NCBI GenBank assembly: GCA_913054055.1
Contig: CAJXIT010000089.1
Location: forward strand, 1-11,086
Length of the DNA: 11,086 bases
From: an uncultured Thalassolituus sp.
GTDB taxonomy: Bacteria; Pseudomonadota; Gammaproteobacteria; Pseudomonadales; Oceanobacteraceae
Direction: 5' to 3'
Position numbers and translations under genes: made by a program. A model generated the notes under the pieces. It made no database searches and was not told the DNA's origin. It was given only the letters and a program-made list of their open reading frames with translations. Positions 1 through 6,737 of this stretch are shown in pieces (the first letter of the stretch is position 1; each line of letters opens with the position of its first letter).

Positions 1-1
1 A

Positions 2-445
2 ATTAATATCAGCTGTGAATCAGATTTTTATGTGAAAACCTATGCCGGCAGCATTTCGACGATTATTAATCATTTATTTAATAACAGCTTAATTCATGGC
101 TTTGAAGGTATGGATAAAGGCATCATTAACATTAAAATTCTTGACCAACAGCAAAATGCAAAAATTGTATTTTCCGATACAGGTAATGGAATGACTCAGC
201 AAGACATCGCCAATATAACCGACCCATTTTTTACCACTAAACGCGGTACTGACTGTAGTGGATTAGGCATGTATGTTGTTTATAATCAAATCACACAAAA
301 GCTAGCTGGTTGCTTAAGCTGTCGCTCAATCAATACACTAGATGCTGAAACGACGCCATCACCGTTCTACCAAGGGGAGCTTCATGGTCTAGAAATAGAA
401 ATTACGTTTCCTAAGTTTCTTTCACTAAACCAGCCTCATTCATAG
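2..445 (+). CDS. Sensor histidine kinase, C-terminal ATPase domain (partial, 5' end outside window)
   Basis: The reading frame is open from the first bases, so the gene begins left of the window; the GTG at 32 is internal and unlikely to be the start. The visible part is a GHKL/HATPase_c domain, the ATP-binding half of a two-component sensor kinase that phosphorylates a conserved His in its missing dimerisation domain. Motifs appear in the usual order: N-box (INHLFNNSLIHGF), G1 box (DTGNGM), F-box (DPFFTTKRG) and G2 box (GLGMYVVY). About 20 residues separate the G2 box from the final strand (LEIEITFP), as is normal for the C-terminus. No receiver or HPt domain follows. Sensor domain, signal and partner regulator cannot be told from this piece. 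The family call is firm; the specific role is unknown. Confidence 0.93.
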   Translation: MNISCESDFYVKTYAGSISTIINHLFNNSLIHGFEGMDKGIINIKILDQQQNAKIVFSDTGNGMTQQDIANITDPFFTTKRGTDCSGLGMYVVYNQITQKLAGCLSCRSINTLDAETTPSPFYQGELHGLEIEITFPKFLSLNQPHS

Positions 446-465
446 TTCTTTATTACACAAATAAT

Positions 466-494
466 CTGATTAGTTTTACGCTTTCGGGTAAAAT
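466..494 (+). promoter_or_regulatory. Candidate trmL promoter with overlapping inverted repeat
   Basis: A sigma70-like -10 hexamer TAAAAT lies at 489-494, and a weak -35 (CTGATT, 466-471) sits 17 bp upstream. A perfect 6-bp inverted repeat, TTTTAC (474-479) and GTAAAA (488-493), overlaps the -10. It could be an operator or chance AT-rich symmetry. The 32-nt spacing from the -10 to the trmL ATG is plausible. The decamer CGGGTAAAAT (485-494) recurs upstream of gpmI. Confidence 0.35.
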
Positions 495-525
495 CTCTTT
501 AATTTAAACTATCAAGAGCACACCT

Positions 526-999
526 ATGCTACACGTTGTGTTATTCGAGCCAGAGATTCCACCCAATACAGGCAATATCATTCGCCTATGTGCAAACACC
601 GGGTTTCAATTGCATTTAATCGAACCATTAGGGTTTGACCTAGATGAGAAAAAAGTACGCCGGGCGGGTTTGGATTACCATGAAATGGCCAATATGAAAA
701 TTCATAAAAACTGGCAAGCCTTTGTGGATGAGGTTAACCCTAATCGTAGCTTTGCCATTACGACCAAAGGAAAGCAGTGGCATACGGATGTTGAATTCAA
801 GGCTGGAGATGCCATTGTCATGGGGCCAGAATCTCGCGGACTGCCAGATGACATGCTTAAGACCTTATCCCAAGAAGAAAAGATTTTAATTCCCATGGTG
901 CCAGATAGCCGTAGCCTGAATCTATCCAACGCCACTTCTGTAATTATCTATGAAGCTTGGCGTCAGCTAGGCTTTAACGGTGCGCAAAAGCCTAATTAG
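526..999 (+). CDS. trmL: tRNA (cytidine/uridine-2'-O-)-methyltransferase TrmL (YibK, SPOUT family)
   Basis: TrmL uses S-adenosylmethionine to 2'-O-methylate the wobble nucleotide (position 34) of certain tRNA-Leu species and acts as a homodimer in the cytoplasm. The 157-residue length equals that of E. coli YibK. Signature motifs are clear: EPEIPPNTGNIIRLC near residues 8-22, RRAGLDYHE near 46-54, GPESRGLP near 100-107, and the trefoil-knot cofactor-binding segment IPMVPDSRSLNLSNA in the last third. The ATG at 526 gives the canonical N-terminus; AAGAG at 514-518 is a modest ribosome-binding site. The gene converges on secB, and the two are also close in other gammaproteobacteria. No internal anomaly is visible. 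Confidence 0.96.
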   Translation: MLHVVLFEPEIPPNTGNIIRLCANTGFQLHLIEPLGFDLDEKKVRRAGLDYHEMANMKIHKNWQAFVDEVNPNRSFAITTKGKQWHTDVEFKAGDAIVMGPESRGLPDDMLKTLSQEEKILIPMVPDSRSLNLSNATSVIIYEAWRQLGFNGAQKPN

Positions 1000-1072
1000 T
1001 GTATGGCGGTTTATCGCTCACGGGGTGCACCCAAAGGGCATAAAAGTTCGCACCAGTTAATTACGCAGACTC

Positions 1073-1104
1073 AAAAAAGCCCAGTCGATTTCTCAACTGG
1101 GCCT
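1073..1104 (-). terminator. Intrinsic terminator, distal copy
   Basis: Read on the minus strand, a GC-rich hairpin with 7 perfect Watson-Crick pairs (1079-1085 with 1096-1102, one further G-U possible) is followed directly by six T. On the plus strand the trailing CCTTCTTT is moderately T-rich, so it may also stop trmL transcripts. It belongs to repeat copy A and sits behind the proximal copy, giving secB two terminators in series. Confidence 0.75.
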
Positions 1105-1126
1105 TCTTTAGCAATACTTACTCAAC

Positions 1127-1218
1127 TTAATGAGCCGTTTCGCTCTCTGCTTGTTTAGCCGTTACTTGCTCTTGTGCTTTTTGCACTGATTGAGCCATAA
1201 ATAGCTGCATCAAAGTTT
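1127..1218 (-). pseudogene. Relic of secB C-terminal coding sequence
   Basis: On the minus strand this piece encodes the last 23 or so residues of SecB, from AQSVQKAQEQ to ESETAH and a TAA stop, with one clustered difference (VTA where the intact gene has AAA). Upstream, a net 4-nt extra length relative to secB breaks the frame after NFDA. One parse of the shifted segment restores NFDALFMAQ, resembling the NFDALFM of E. coli SecB; the intact gene has NFDAIYAQ. The copy then ends abruptly at the proximal terminator copy. It has no start signal of its own and is probably not translated. Confidence 0.8.
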
Positions 1219-1222
1219 CACT

Positions 1223-1254
1223 AAAAAAGCCCAGCCGATTTCTCAACTGGGCCT
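1223..1254 (-). terminator. Intrinsic terminator of yibN-secB (proximal)
   Basis: On the minus strand the hairpin GCCCAG...CTGGGC (stem within 1229-1252; 6 Watson-Crick plus up to 2 G-U pairs, 8-nt loop) is followed by six T. It starts about 25 nt after the secB stop, the expected place for a rho-independent terminator. Confidence 0.8.
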
Positions 1255-1364
1255 TCTTTAGCAATACTCTCTCAAATTAATGAGCCGTTTCGCTCTCTGC
1301 TTGTTTTGCAGCTGCTTGCTCTTGTGCTTTTTGCACTGATTGAGCATAGATTGCGTCAAAGTTT
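1223..1364. repeat. Direct repeat copy B: 3' end of intact secB plus its terminator
   Basis: This is the partner of the repeat at 1073-1218. It includes the last codons of functional secB (stop at 1277-1279) and the proximal terminator. Its terminator stem differs from copy A by one base (C at 1235 for T at 1085), which replaces an A-T pair by G-U on the RNA and keeps the hairpin. Confidence 0.93.
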
Positions 1365-1768
1365 ACTGGCGCCAGCATCAACGCAGGGAAGCTACCCTTA
1401 AGCACCAGGCTATCGATGGCTTCGCGTGCATATGGGAATAACAAGTTAGGGCAGAATGCACCAATGGCTTGATGCAAAGCAGGGCCTTCAAGACCTTCAA
1501 TTTTAAAGATTCCCGCTTGGTGTACTTCGGCTAGAAACGCCGTTTGATCTTCATTTTTTGCCGTAACCGTCAATGTCAAAACCACTTCATATACATCATC
1601 AGCAAGCTTGTTGCTTTTGGTGTTCAAATCCATGTTGATTTGAGGTTTCCACTGACCTTGGAAAATTTGTGGCGCATTAGGGCTTTCAAAAGACGTATCC
1701 TTCAGGAAAATACGCTGGATACCAAAGTTGCCTTGTTTTGCTTCTGTCGCTGCCGCTTGTTCAGTCAT
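1277..1768 (-). CDS. secB: Protein-export chaperone SecB
   Basis: SecB is a cytosolic homotetramer that keeps precursor proteins unfolded and hands them to SecA at the Sec translocon. The 163-residue protein matches the family along its length: GIQRIFLKDTSFESPNAP near residues 16-33, KLADDVYEVVLTLTVTA near 54-70, then AFCPNLLFPYARE near 108-120 and LAPVNFDA near 131-138. The C-terminal tail is Ala/Gln-rich and longer than in E. coli (155 aa). The start gives the expected acidic, unstructured N-terminus; AGAG on the minus strand just upstream is a weak ribosome-binding site. The gene lies 36 bp downstream of yibN and is probably cotranscribed with it. The glutaredoxin gene grxC, often found between them, is absent. 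The 3' end is duplicated downstream. Confidence 0.97.
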   Translation of the reverse strand: MTEQAAATEAKQGNFGIQRIFLKDTSFESPNAPQIFQGQWKPQINMDLNTKSNKLADDVYEVVLTLTVTAKNEDQTAFLAEVHQAGIFKIEGLEGPALHQAIGAFCPNLLFPYAREAIDSLVLKGSFPALMLAPVNFDAIYAQSVQKAQEQAAAKQAESETAH

Positions 1769-1804
1769 GATAATTCTCTGTGTGCTCGTTATTCTTTTTA
1801 TAAA

Positions 1805-2221
1805 TTAAGATTTAACCAATGGAAGGTTATTATTTGTCCAGTCCATGATGCCGCCACTTAAGCGGTAAACATCAGCGAAACCGTTGTCTTTTAAAGTCTT
1901 GCTAGCTGCTGAAGCCGTCTGACCGGTTTTACATACAACAATGATGGGGTCGTTTTTGTGTTTTTCTAGTTCGGATATACGAGAAGCCAGTTGAGCATTG
2001 CTAATATTCACAGAATCAACGATATGACCACCGTTGTAGTCTTTCTTTTCACGAATATCCAATACCAAACCATTCTTTGAGTTAATCAAAGCGGTGGCTT
2101 CATGAGTGCTCACTTTTGGCCCTGCTTTTTGGCCGCTATCCCAAACCAGCGCCATAATGGCCACTGCCAATGCCGTGACAAGCATCCAATGATTGGTCGC
2201 AAACTCTACAAATTGTTCCAT
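1805..2221 (-). CDS. yibN: Membrane-anchored rhodanese-like protein (YibN family)
   Basis: A single rhodanese domain follows an N-terminal membrane anchor (hydrophobic residues about 12-27, MLVTALAVAIMALVW). The domain spans about 38-136 and carries LVLDIREKKDYNGGHI (52-67) and the active-site loop VVCKTGQTAS with Cys97, the persulfide-forming residue, so it is probably catalytically competent. Rhodaneses move sulfane sulfur, but the physiological substrate of YibN is not established here. At 138 residues it has the usual size. It is the first gene of a two-gene unit with secB, divergent from gpmI. Its N-terminus orders the anchor in the inner membrane; whether the domain faces the cytoplasm is inferred from the family, not seen. 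Confidence 0.92.
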   Translation of the reverse strand: MEQFVEFATNHWMLVTALAVAIMALVWDSGQKAGPKVSTHEATALINSKNGLVLDIREKKDYNGGHIVDSVNISNAQLASRISELEKHKNDPIIVVCKTGQTASAASKTLKDNGFADVYRLSGGIMDWTNNNLPLVKS

Positions 2222-2288
2222 TACTGCACCTATTTACACATATTTACTGCTGATTCTTAACTGGCTAAGCCAACATTTTCGTGGCCGC

Positions 2289-2294
2289 AGTATA
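2289..2294 (-). promoter_or_regulatory. Candidate -10 element for yibN-secB
   Basis: The minus strand reads TATACT here (5 of 6 to the sigma70 -10 consensus), about 68 nt before the yibN ATG. No convincing -35 lies at 15-19 bp spacing, so this is only a weak candidate. Confidence 0.25.
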
Positions 2295-2296
2295 AC

Positions 2297-2328
2297 GCAT
2301 TCTTACAAGGCTAAAAGGGGAAGAATGC
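2297..2328. repeat. Inverted repeat in the yibN/gpmI divergent region
   Basis: A perfect 8-bp inverted repeat, GCATTCTT (2297-2304) and AAGAATGC (2321-2328), is separated by 16 bp. Arm centres are 24 bp apart, and the repeat lies immediately upstream of the candidate yibN -10. It could be an operator for a dimeric regulator; no known consensus was recognised. Confidence 0.4.
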
Positions 2329-2383
2329 ATCTATGGCCTAACTTTCCACAAATCCTTACCCTACAAAAGCCCTCACTGCCACA

Positions 2384-2412
2384 TAGCCACAAGCAGGACA
2401 AACGGGTAAAAT
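2384..2412 (+). promoter_or_regulatory. Candidate gpmI promoter
   Basis: TAAAAT (2407-2412, 5 of 6 to the -10 consensus) is preceded at exactly 17 bp by TAGCCA (2384-2389, 4 of 6 to the -35 consensus). The -10 ends 35 nt before the gpmI ATG, and its context CGGGTAAAAT matches the trmL candidate promoter. Confidence 0.4.
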
Positions 2413-2447
2413 TGAGGGAATTTTCTTTTATTAGGTTGTACCTGTTT

Positions 2448-3995
2448 ATGTCGAATCAGCCCAAACCCGTTGCTTTAATTATTCTTGATGGCTTTGGCGA
2501 GCGCGAAGACGCACAAGATAACGCGATCACAGTAGCCAAAACCCCTACTTGGGATCGACTAAAAGCTGAATATCCTCGTCAACTGATCGCCACCTCTGGC
2601 AACGCCGTGGGCCTACCAGACGGTCAAATGGGCAACTCAGAAGTGGGCCACATGAACCTAGGTGCTGGTCGCATTGTTTACCAAAACTTCACCCGTATTA
2701 ATAAAAGCATCGCCGATGGGGATTTCTTTGAAAACAGCGCGTTAACAGGGGCTGTGGATAAAGCCGTTGACGCTGATAAAGCGGTTCATATCTTAGGCCT
2801 TTTATCCCCTGGAGGCGTACACAGCCATCAAGATCACATGAAAACTTTGGCTGATCTAGCGGCCAAGCGCGGTGCCAAACGCATTTATGTGCACGGCATC
2901 TTAGACGGCCGTGACGTCCCCCCTCAAAGTGCCGAGCCTTTTGTAACCGATTTAGAAAACCACATGGCCGGCCTAGACTTAGGGGACAACGCCAAACTGG
3001 CAACCCTAGTGGGTCGCTACTACGCCATGGACCGTGACAACCGTTGGGATCGTGTGCAACTGGCTTACGATATGTACACCCAAGGTAAAGCCGCTTACCA
3101 AGCGGCCAATGGCAGTGAAGCCATTGCAGCATCATACGAACGCAACGAACACGATGAATTTTTTAAAGACACCATTTTAGGTGACGCCATCAAAGTAGAA
3201 GACGGCGACAGCATCATCTTTGCTAACTTCCGCCCCGACCGTGCCCGTGAAATCACCCGTGCATTTGTTGAAGGGTCAGAGTTTGATGGTTTTGAGCGCA
3301 CAGCAACCCCAGCTCTTAGCGACTTCGTGATGATGACTGAATACGCAGCCAGCATTAAAACCAGCTGCGCTTTCCCGCCATCTGCAATTACTAACGATTT
3401 AGGGGAATACGTGTCTAAATTGGGCAAAACTCAGTTGCGCATTGCTGAAACTGAAAAATACGCCCATGTGACCTTCTTTTTCAGTGGCGGCCGCGAAGAC
3501 CTATACGATGGCGAAGAACGTATCTTAATTAACAGCCCAGATGTGGCCACCTACGATCTTCAACCTGAAATGAGCGCGCCAGAAGTCACCGATAACCTTG
3601 TGCGTGTCATTGAAGAACAAAAATACGATCTAATCGTCTGTAATTATGCCAACGGAGATATGGTAGGCCACACAGGTGTGTTTGACGCAGCGGTTAAAGC
3701 GGTAGAAACCTTAGATGAAAGCCTTAAACGAGTTACTGATGCCATATTGAAAGTGGGTGGCGAATGTTTGATTACCGCTGACCACGGCAACTGTGAACAA
3801 ATGTTAGACCCTAACGGTGGCCCAATGACACAACATACAACCGGTCCGGTTAATCTTGTGCACGTGAGCAATCAAGGTAAAAATGTCACGTTAAAAGAAG
3901 GCGGCGCACTATGCGATATTGCACCAACCTTATTAAACATGATGGGCGAAAGCCAACCAGAAGAAATGACAGGCCAAGTATTACTTGAAAAGTAA
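2448..3995 (+). CDS. gpmI: 2,3-bisphosphoglycerate-independent phosphoglycerate mutase
   Basis: This enzyme interconverts 3- and 2-phosphoglycerate in glycolysis and gluconeogenesis through a phosphoserine intermediate, using two Mn2+ ions. The frame is open upstream to 2193, but the ATG at 2448 gives the canonical start MSNQPKPVALIILDGFGE and 515 residues, the family length. Metal and catalytic residues are present: D14 (LDGFG), nucleophile S64 (QMGNSEVGH), H125 (GGVHSHQ), D155/R156 region (LDGRDVPP), RPDRAR (262-267), D404 and H408 (NGDMVGH), D445-H446 (TADHGN) and H463. No strong Shine-Dalgarno precedes 2448 (AGG at 2433-2435 is distant). It is the first gene of the plus-strand run and is followed after 33 bp by envC, an arrangement shared with E. 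coli and Pseudomonas. Confidence 0.97.
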   Translation: MSNQPKPVALIILDGFGEREDAQDNAITVAKTPTWDRLKAEYPRQLIATSGNAVGLPDGQMGNSEVGHMNLGAGRIVYQNFTRINKSIADGDFFENSALTGAVDKAVDADKAVHILGLLSPGGVHSHQDHMKTLADLAAKRGAKRIYVHGILDGRDVPPQSAEPFVTDLENHMAGLDLGDNAKLATLVGRYYAMDRDNRWDRVQLAYDMYTQGKAAYQAANGSEAIAASYERNEHDEFFKDTILGDAIKVEDGDSIIFANFRPDRAREITRAFVEGSEFDGFERTATPALSDFVMMTEYAASIKTSCAFPPSAITNDLGEYVSKLGKTQLRIAETEKYAHVTFFFSGGREDLYDGEERILINSPDVATYDLQPEMSAPEVTDNLVRVIEEQKYDLIVCNYANGDMVGHTGVFDAAVKAVETLDESLKRVTDAILKVGGECLITADHGNCEQMLDPNGGPMTQHTTGPVNLVHVSNQGKNVTLKEGGALCDIAPTLLNMMGESQPEEMTGQVLLEK

Positions 3996-4028
3996 GCAGG
4001 TTAAATAATTCATCAACAGACAATAATA

Positions 4029-5198
4029 ATGATAAAACGCCTTTTATTGACCTTTGGTCTCGCGATCATCATCGCACCCTTTTCACTCCCTTCTGTTGTT
4101 ATGGCAGAGGGTGGTGTAAATAAAAAACAACTCAGCGAATCGCACTTAAAGAAATTGCGCGATGATATTAATGAATTGCAAAATTATTTAAAAAAGGCAC
4201 AAGACGATCATAAAGACTTGGTATCTTCATTACGCAAAAGCGATGAAGACGTGGCCAAAATGAGCAAGCAAGTTGAACGCATCAAACAGTCGTTGAAGGA
4301 GGAACGAGCTCGCCTAAAAAAGCTCAAGAGCGAACAAGCGTCGCTCAACCTCAATAAAACGTCTCAACAAAGCACATTACAAAACATCATTCTTGCCACC
4401 TATAAACTGGGGCAAGAACCACAATTAAAATTATTATTAAATCAGCAAGACCCTAGCCAGTTAGCTCGCAACATGAGTTACCTGCAGTATTTTAATCAAG
4501 CCCACCAAAAGCAAATTACACAATACCGCTCCACTTTAAGTAAATTGGATACCGTGACCGAACAAGTCACGCAAAAGAAAAAAACCTTACAGGGTAAGTT
4601 AGCCGAGTTAAAGAGCACCCATAAAAAGCTCAAAAGCAAACAGAAACAACAGCAGCAAACTGCTTCGGCACTGAATAAAAAAATCAAAGGCAGCAACCAA
4701 AAACTGTCCCGCCTACAACAAGACCGTCAAAACCTCATGTCTTTATTAGGCAAGGTTGAAGAAGTCTTTTTACCCTATGAACGCAGCAAAGAAAGCCGTC
4801 CCTTCAGAAAACTAAAAGGCAAATTACCTAACCCCATTCAAGTGAAGCCTAAGCGTATGTTCGGTAAAACCCAAAGCAACGGTAAGCAAAAATGGCAAGG
4901 CTGGCTATACCCAGCAAGCGAAGGTAATGGCGTAAGAGCCGTACATCATGGCCGCATTGTATTCAGTGATTGGTTACGAGGATTTGGTTTGCTTACCATT
5001 GTTGACCATGGCCAAGGCTATATGAGTTTGTATGCACGCAATCAAGCCTTATTGCGCAGCGTAGGTGATTGGGTCGAAGCCGGTGATGTCATTGCAAAAC
5101 TGGGTCGAAGCGGCGGTTATGAAGAGTCGGCATTGTATTTTGAAATTCGTCACAAGGGACAGCCTCAGAACCCTAGGCGATGGTTAAAGCGGGGCTAA
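4029..5198 (+). CDS. envC: EnvC-like murein hydrolase activator, degenerate LytM/M23 domain
   Basis: EnvC-type proteins are periplasmic and switch on the N-acetylmuramoyl-L-alanine amidases (AmiA/AmiB in E. coli) that split septal peptidoglycan. Here a signal peptide (KR at 3-4, hydrophobic 5-25, likely cleavage after VMA near 26) precedes a long Lys/Gln-rich coiled coil (about 33-245). A linker and a LytM fold follow (about 288-385: GVRAVHHGRIVFSDWL, IVDHGQGYMSLYARN, GDVIAKLGRSGG, ALYFEIR). The zinc ligands of active M23 peptidases are missing: no HxxxD motif in the first strand, YAR where enzymes have YAH, and LYFEI in place of LHFEV. That fits a regulator without hydrolase activity. The 389-aa length is near normal. 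It lies 33 bp after gpmI; no clear Shine-Dalgarno precedes the ATG. Confidence 0.93.
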   Translation: MIKRLLLTFGLAIIIAPFSLPSVVMAEGGVNKKQLSESHLKKLRDDINELQNYLKKAQDDHKDLVSSLRKSDEDVAKMSKQVERIKQSLKEERARLKKLKSEQASLNLNKTSQQSTLQNIILATYKLGQEPQLKLLLNQQDPSQLARNMSYLQYFNQAHQKQITQYRSTLSKLDTVTEQVTQKKKTLQGKLAELKSTHKKLKSKQKQQQQTASALNKKIKGSNQKLSRLQQDRQNLMSLLGKVEEVFLPYERSKESRPFRKLKGKLPNPIQVKPKRMFGKTQSNGKQKWQGWLYPASEGNGVRAVHHGRIVFSDWLRGFGLLTIVDHGQGYMSLYARNQALLRSVGDWVEAGDVIAKLGRSGGYEESALYFEIRHKGQPQNPRRWLKRG

Positions 5199-5335
5199 AG
5201 TCGCACGCTATTATTATGGTTTATTTTTTTAGAGGACTTAACCGCCCAATCGTTTGTATGAACTTACAAATACATCCAATATGCCCAGTAATTTAAACTA
5301 AACCTGTGCAAAACCTCCTAATCACGCCTGTTTAC

Positions 5336-5363
5336 TTCAAATTTCATAACAATCTGTTATAAC
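5336..5363 (+). promoter_or_regulatory. Candidate ctpA promoter (extended -10)
   Basis: TGTTATAAC (5355-5363) is an extended -10 (TGn plus TATAAC, 5 of 6). TTCAAA (5336-5341, 4 of 6) lies 16 bp upstream as a possible -35. It sits in the 204-bp gap between envC and ctpA, which is otherwise AT-rich with a T-run near 5222-5229 but no convincing hairpin. ctpA-yibQ may therefore have its own promoter as well as readthrough from gpmI-envC. Confidence 0.45.
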
Positions 5364-5402
5364 TTAATAGTATTACAATAAAGTCCCCAAACTGAGACCC
5401 AC

Positions 5403-6737
5403 ATGTCACGTCTACTGATCATTGCCCTGTGCTCCGTACTGTCCCTCCCAGTGTTTGCCCAAGAAGTATTAAACGGCGAAGCTAAAGTGGCTCCATCGCG
5501 CCTACCCCTTGATGAACTGCGTGCCTTTGCTGAAATATTTGAGCGCATTCGCACCAGCTATGTGGAAACAGTGGATGATAAAACCCTGTTAGAAAATGCC
5601 ATTCACGGCATGTTAAGTGGACTCGATCCTCACTCCTCTTATTTGGGGTCTGAAGACTTTGAAGACTTGCGTAACAATACCAGTGGTAAATTTGGTGGTT
5701 TAGGCATTGAAGTGGGCATTGAAGATGGCTTTATTAAAGTGGTAAGCCCCATTGATGATACCCCGGCACAAAAAGCTGGTATTTTAGCCGGTGATCTCAT
5801 CATTAAAATTGATGACGCCCCTGTTAAAGGCATTGGCCTGAGCAATGCCATTGATAAGATGCGCGGCCAACCTGGCAGTAAAATAGAACTCACCATTTTA
5901 CGCGAAGGTGAAAATCAACCACTTGAAATCTCCCTTAATCGTGCCGAAATCAAAATCACCAGCGTTAAACAGAGGCTGTTAGAAGATAACCTTGGCTACG
6001 TTCGCATCACCCAGTTCCAAGAAAATACAGGGGCCGATATTCACAAAGCCCTTCAAACTTTATTAGATGAGAGTAAACAAACCTTAGCAGGTGTGGTGCT
6101 GGACTTACGCAACAACCCTGGTGGGGTGTTAGATGCCGCAGTGGCAGTGAGCGATGCATTTATTGATAGCGGCTTATTGGTCTACACCCAAGGGCGCGTC
6201 ACCAATGCAGATGTGCGCTATCAGGCCACTGTGGATACGTTAATGCCAGACTTGCCGGTTGTGGTATTGATCAATGCAGGCAGTGCTTCGGCTTCTGAAA
6301 TTGTGGCAGGGGCCCTACAAGACCATAAACGTGCGGTCATTATGGGCACGCAAAGTTTTGGTAAAGGGTCAGTCCAAACTGTATTACCATTAAATGGTGA
6401 GCACGCATTAAAACTCACCACGGCCAGATATTTCACCCCCAATGGTCGCTCAATTCAGGCCAAGGGCATCACGCCAGATATTGAGGTACACCAAGGGAAG
6501 TTTACCCAGGCGAACGAAGCTGGCTACTACAAAGAAGCCGACCTTGAAGGGCATTTAAGCAGTGACGATGGCAAAGAAAATAAAAGTTCAGACAATCACA
6601 ATTCACAAAATGACCGCATTCAAAAAGACTATCAGCTCAATCAAGCGTTAACTGTTTTGAAAGGCATGAACATTTTAAATCGAAGCCATGACAAAGCCGC
6701 AAATAATGAAACAGCCACCGATCCTGCAGGCGCTTAG
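5403..6737 (+). CDS. ctpA: Periplasmic C-terminal processing protease, S41 family (CtpA)
   Basis: A Ser/Lys-dyad protease with a PDZ domain that degrades or trims periplasmic proteins; in Pseudomonas CtpA removes murein endopeptidases. A signal peptide (residues 1-20, VFA|QEV) leads to an N-terminal helical region with the GLDPHSSYL motif (73-81). The PDZ domain (about 98-170) starts at KFGGLGIEVG. The S41 core follows: LGYVRITQF (197-205), LDLRNNPGG (233-241), GSASASEIVAGAL with nucleophile S296, and FGKGSVQ with K321 and Q325. The S-K spacing of 25 is that of known Prc/Ctp enzymes. After residue 365 comes a hydrophilic, Asn/Asp/Ser-rich low-complexity tail. Length 444 is usual. The 3' end overlaps yibQ, implying cotranslation. 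The adjacent EnvC fits a cell-wall role, but the substrate is unknown. Confidence 0.95.
   Translation: MSRLLIIALCSVLSLPVFAQEVLNGEAKVAPSRLPLDELRAFAEIFERIRTSYVETVDDKTLLENAIHGMLSGLDPHSSYLGSEDFEDLRNNTSGKFGGLGIEVGIEDGFIKVVSPIDDTPAQKAGILAGDLIIKIDDAPVKGIGLSNAIDKMRGQPGSKIELTILREGENQPLEISLNRAEIKITSVKQRLLEDNLGYVRITQFQENTGADIHKALQTLLDESKQTLAGVVLDLRNNPGGVLDAAVAVSDAFIDSGLLVYTQGRVTNADVRYQATVDTLMPDLPVVVLINAGSASASEIVAGALQDHKRAVIMGTQSFGKGSVQTVLPLNGEHALKLTTARYFTPNGRSIQAKGITPDIEVHQGKFTQANEAGYYKEADLEGHLSSDDGKENKSSDNHNSQNDRIQKDYQLNQALTVLKGMNILNRSHDKAANNETATDPAGA

Larger units (their letters stand above)
1073..1218. repeat. Direct repeat copy A: duplicated secB 3' end plus terminator
   Basis: This stretch repeats 1223-1364 in the same orientation at an offset of exactly 150 bp. 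Over 1073-1190 I count 8 mismatches in 118 bp (about 93% identity). The last part differs by a net 4-nt length change and then rejoins at CAAAGTTT. ACT trinucleotides occur at or beside the repeat edges (1069-1071, 1220-1222, 1365-1367), compatible with a microhomology or slippage origin. Confidence 0.93.

Noticed and set aside
1000..1072. Possible small RNA or hairpin downstream of trmL (GGTGC...GCACC)
   Set aside because: The arms are only 5 bp with a 21-nt loop and no T-run; there is no promoter or conserved RNA pattern I can recognise.
1073..1364. Possible CRISPR-like or mobile-element repeat
   Set aside because: There are only two long copies, with no spacers, no terminal inverted repeats and no transposase; the content is secB tail plus terminator.
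2193..2447. Upstream in-frame extension of gpmI (85 extra codons)
   Set aside because: The extension overlaps the yibN start and the divergent promoter region and has no family similarity; ATG 2448 gives the canonical length and N-terminus.
2698..3871. Minus-strand open frames within gpmI
   Set aside because: They are antisense frames in a strongly coding gene, without start signals or recognisable domains.
4029..5198. Active M23 zinc peptidase
   Set aside because: The zinc-binding His and Asp positions are replaced in all three motifs, as in EnvC; it is better read as an amidase activator.
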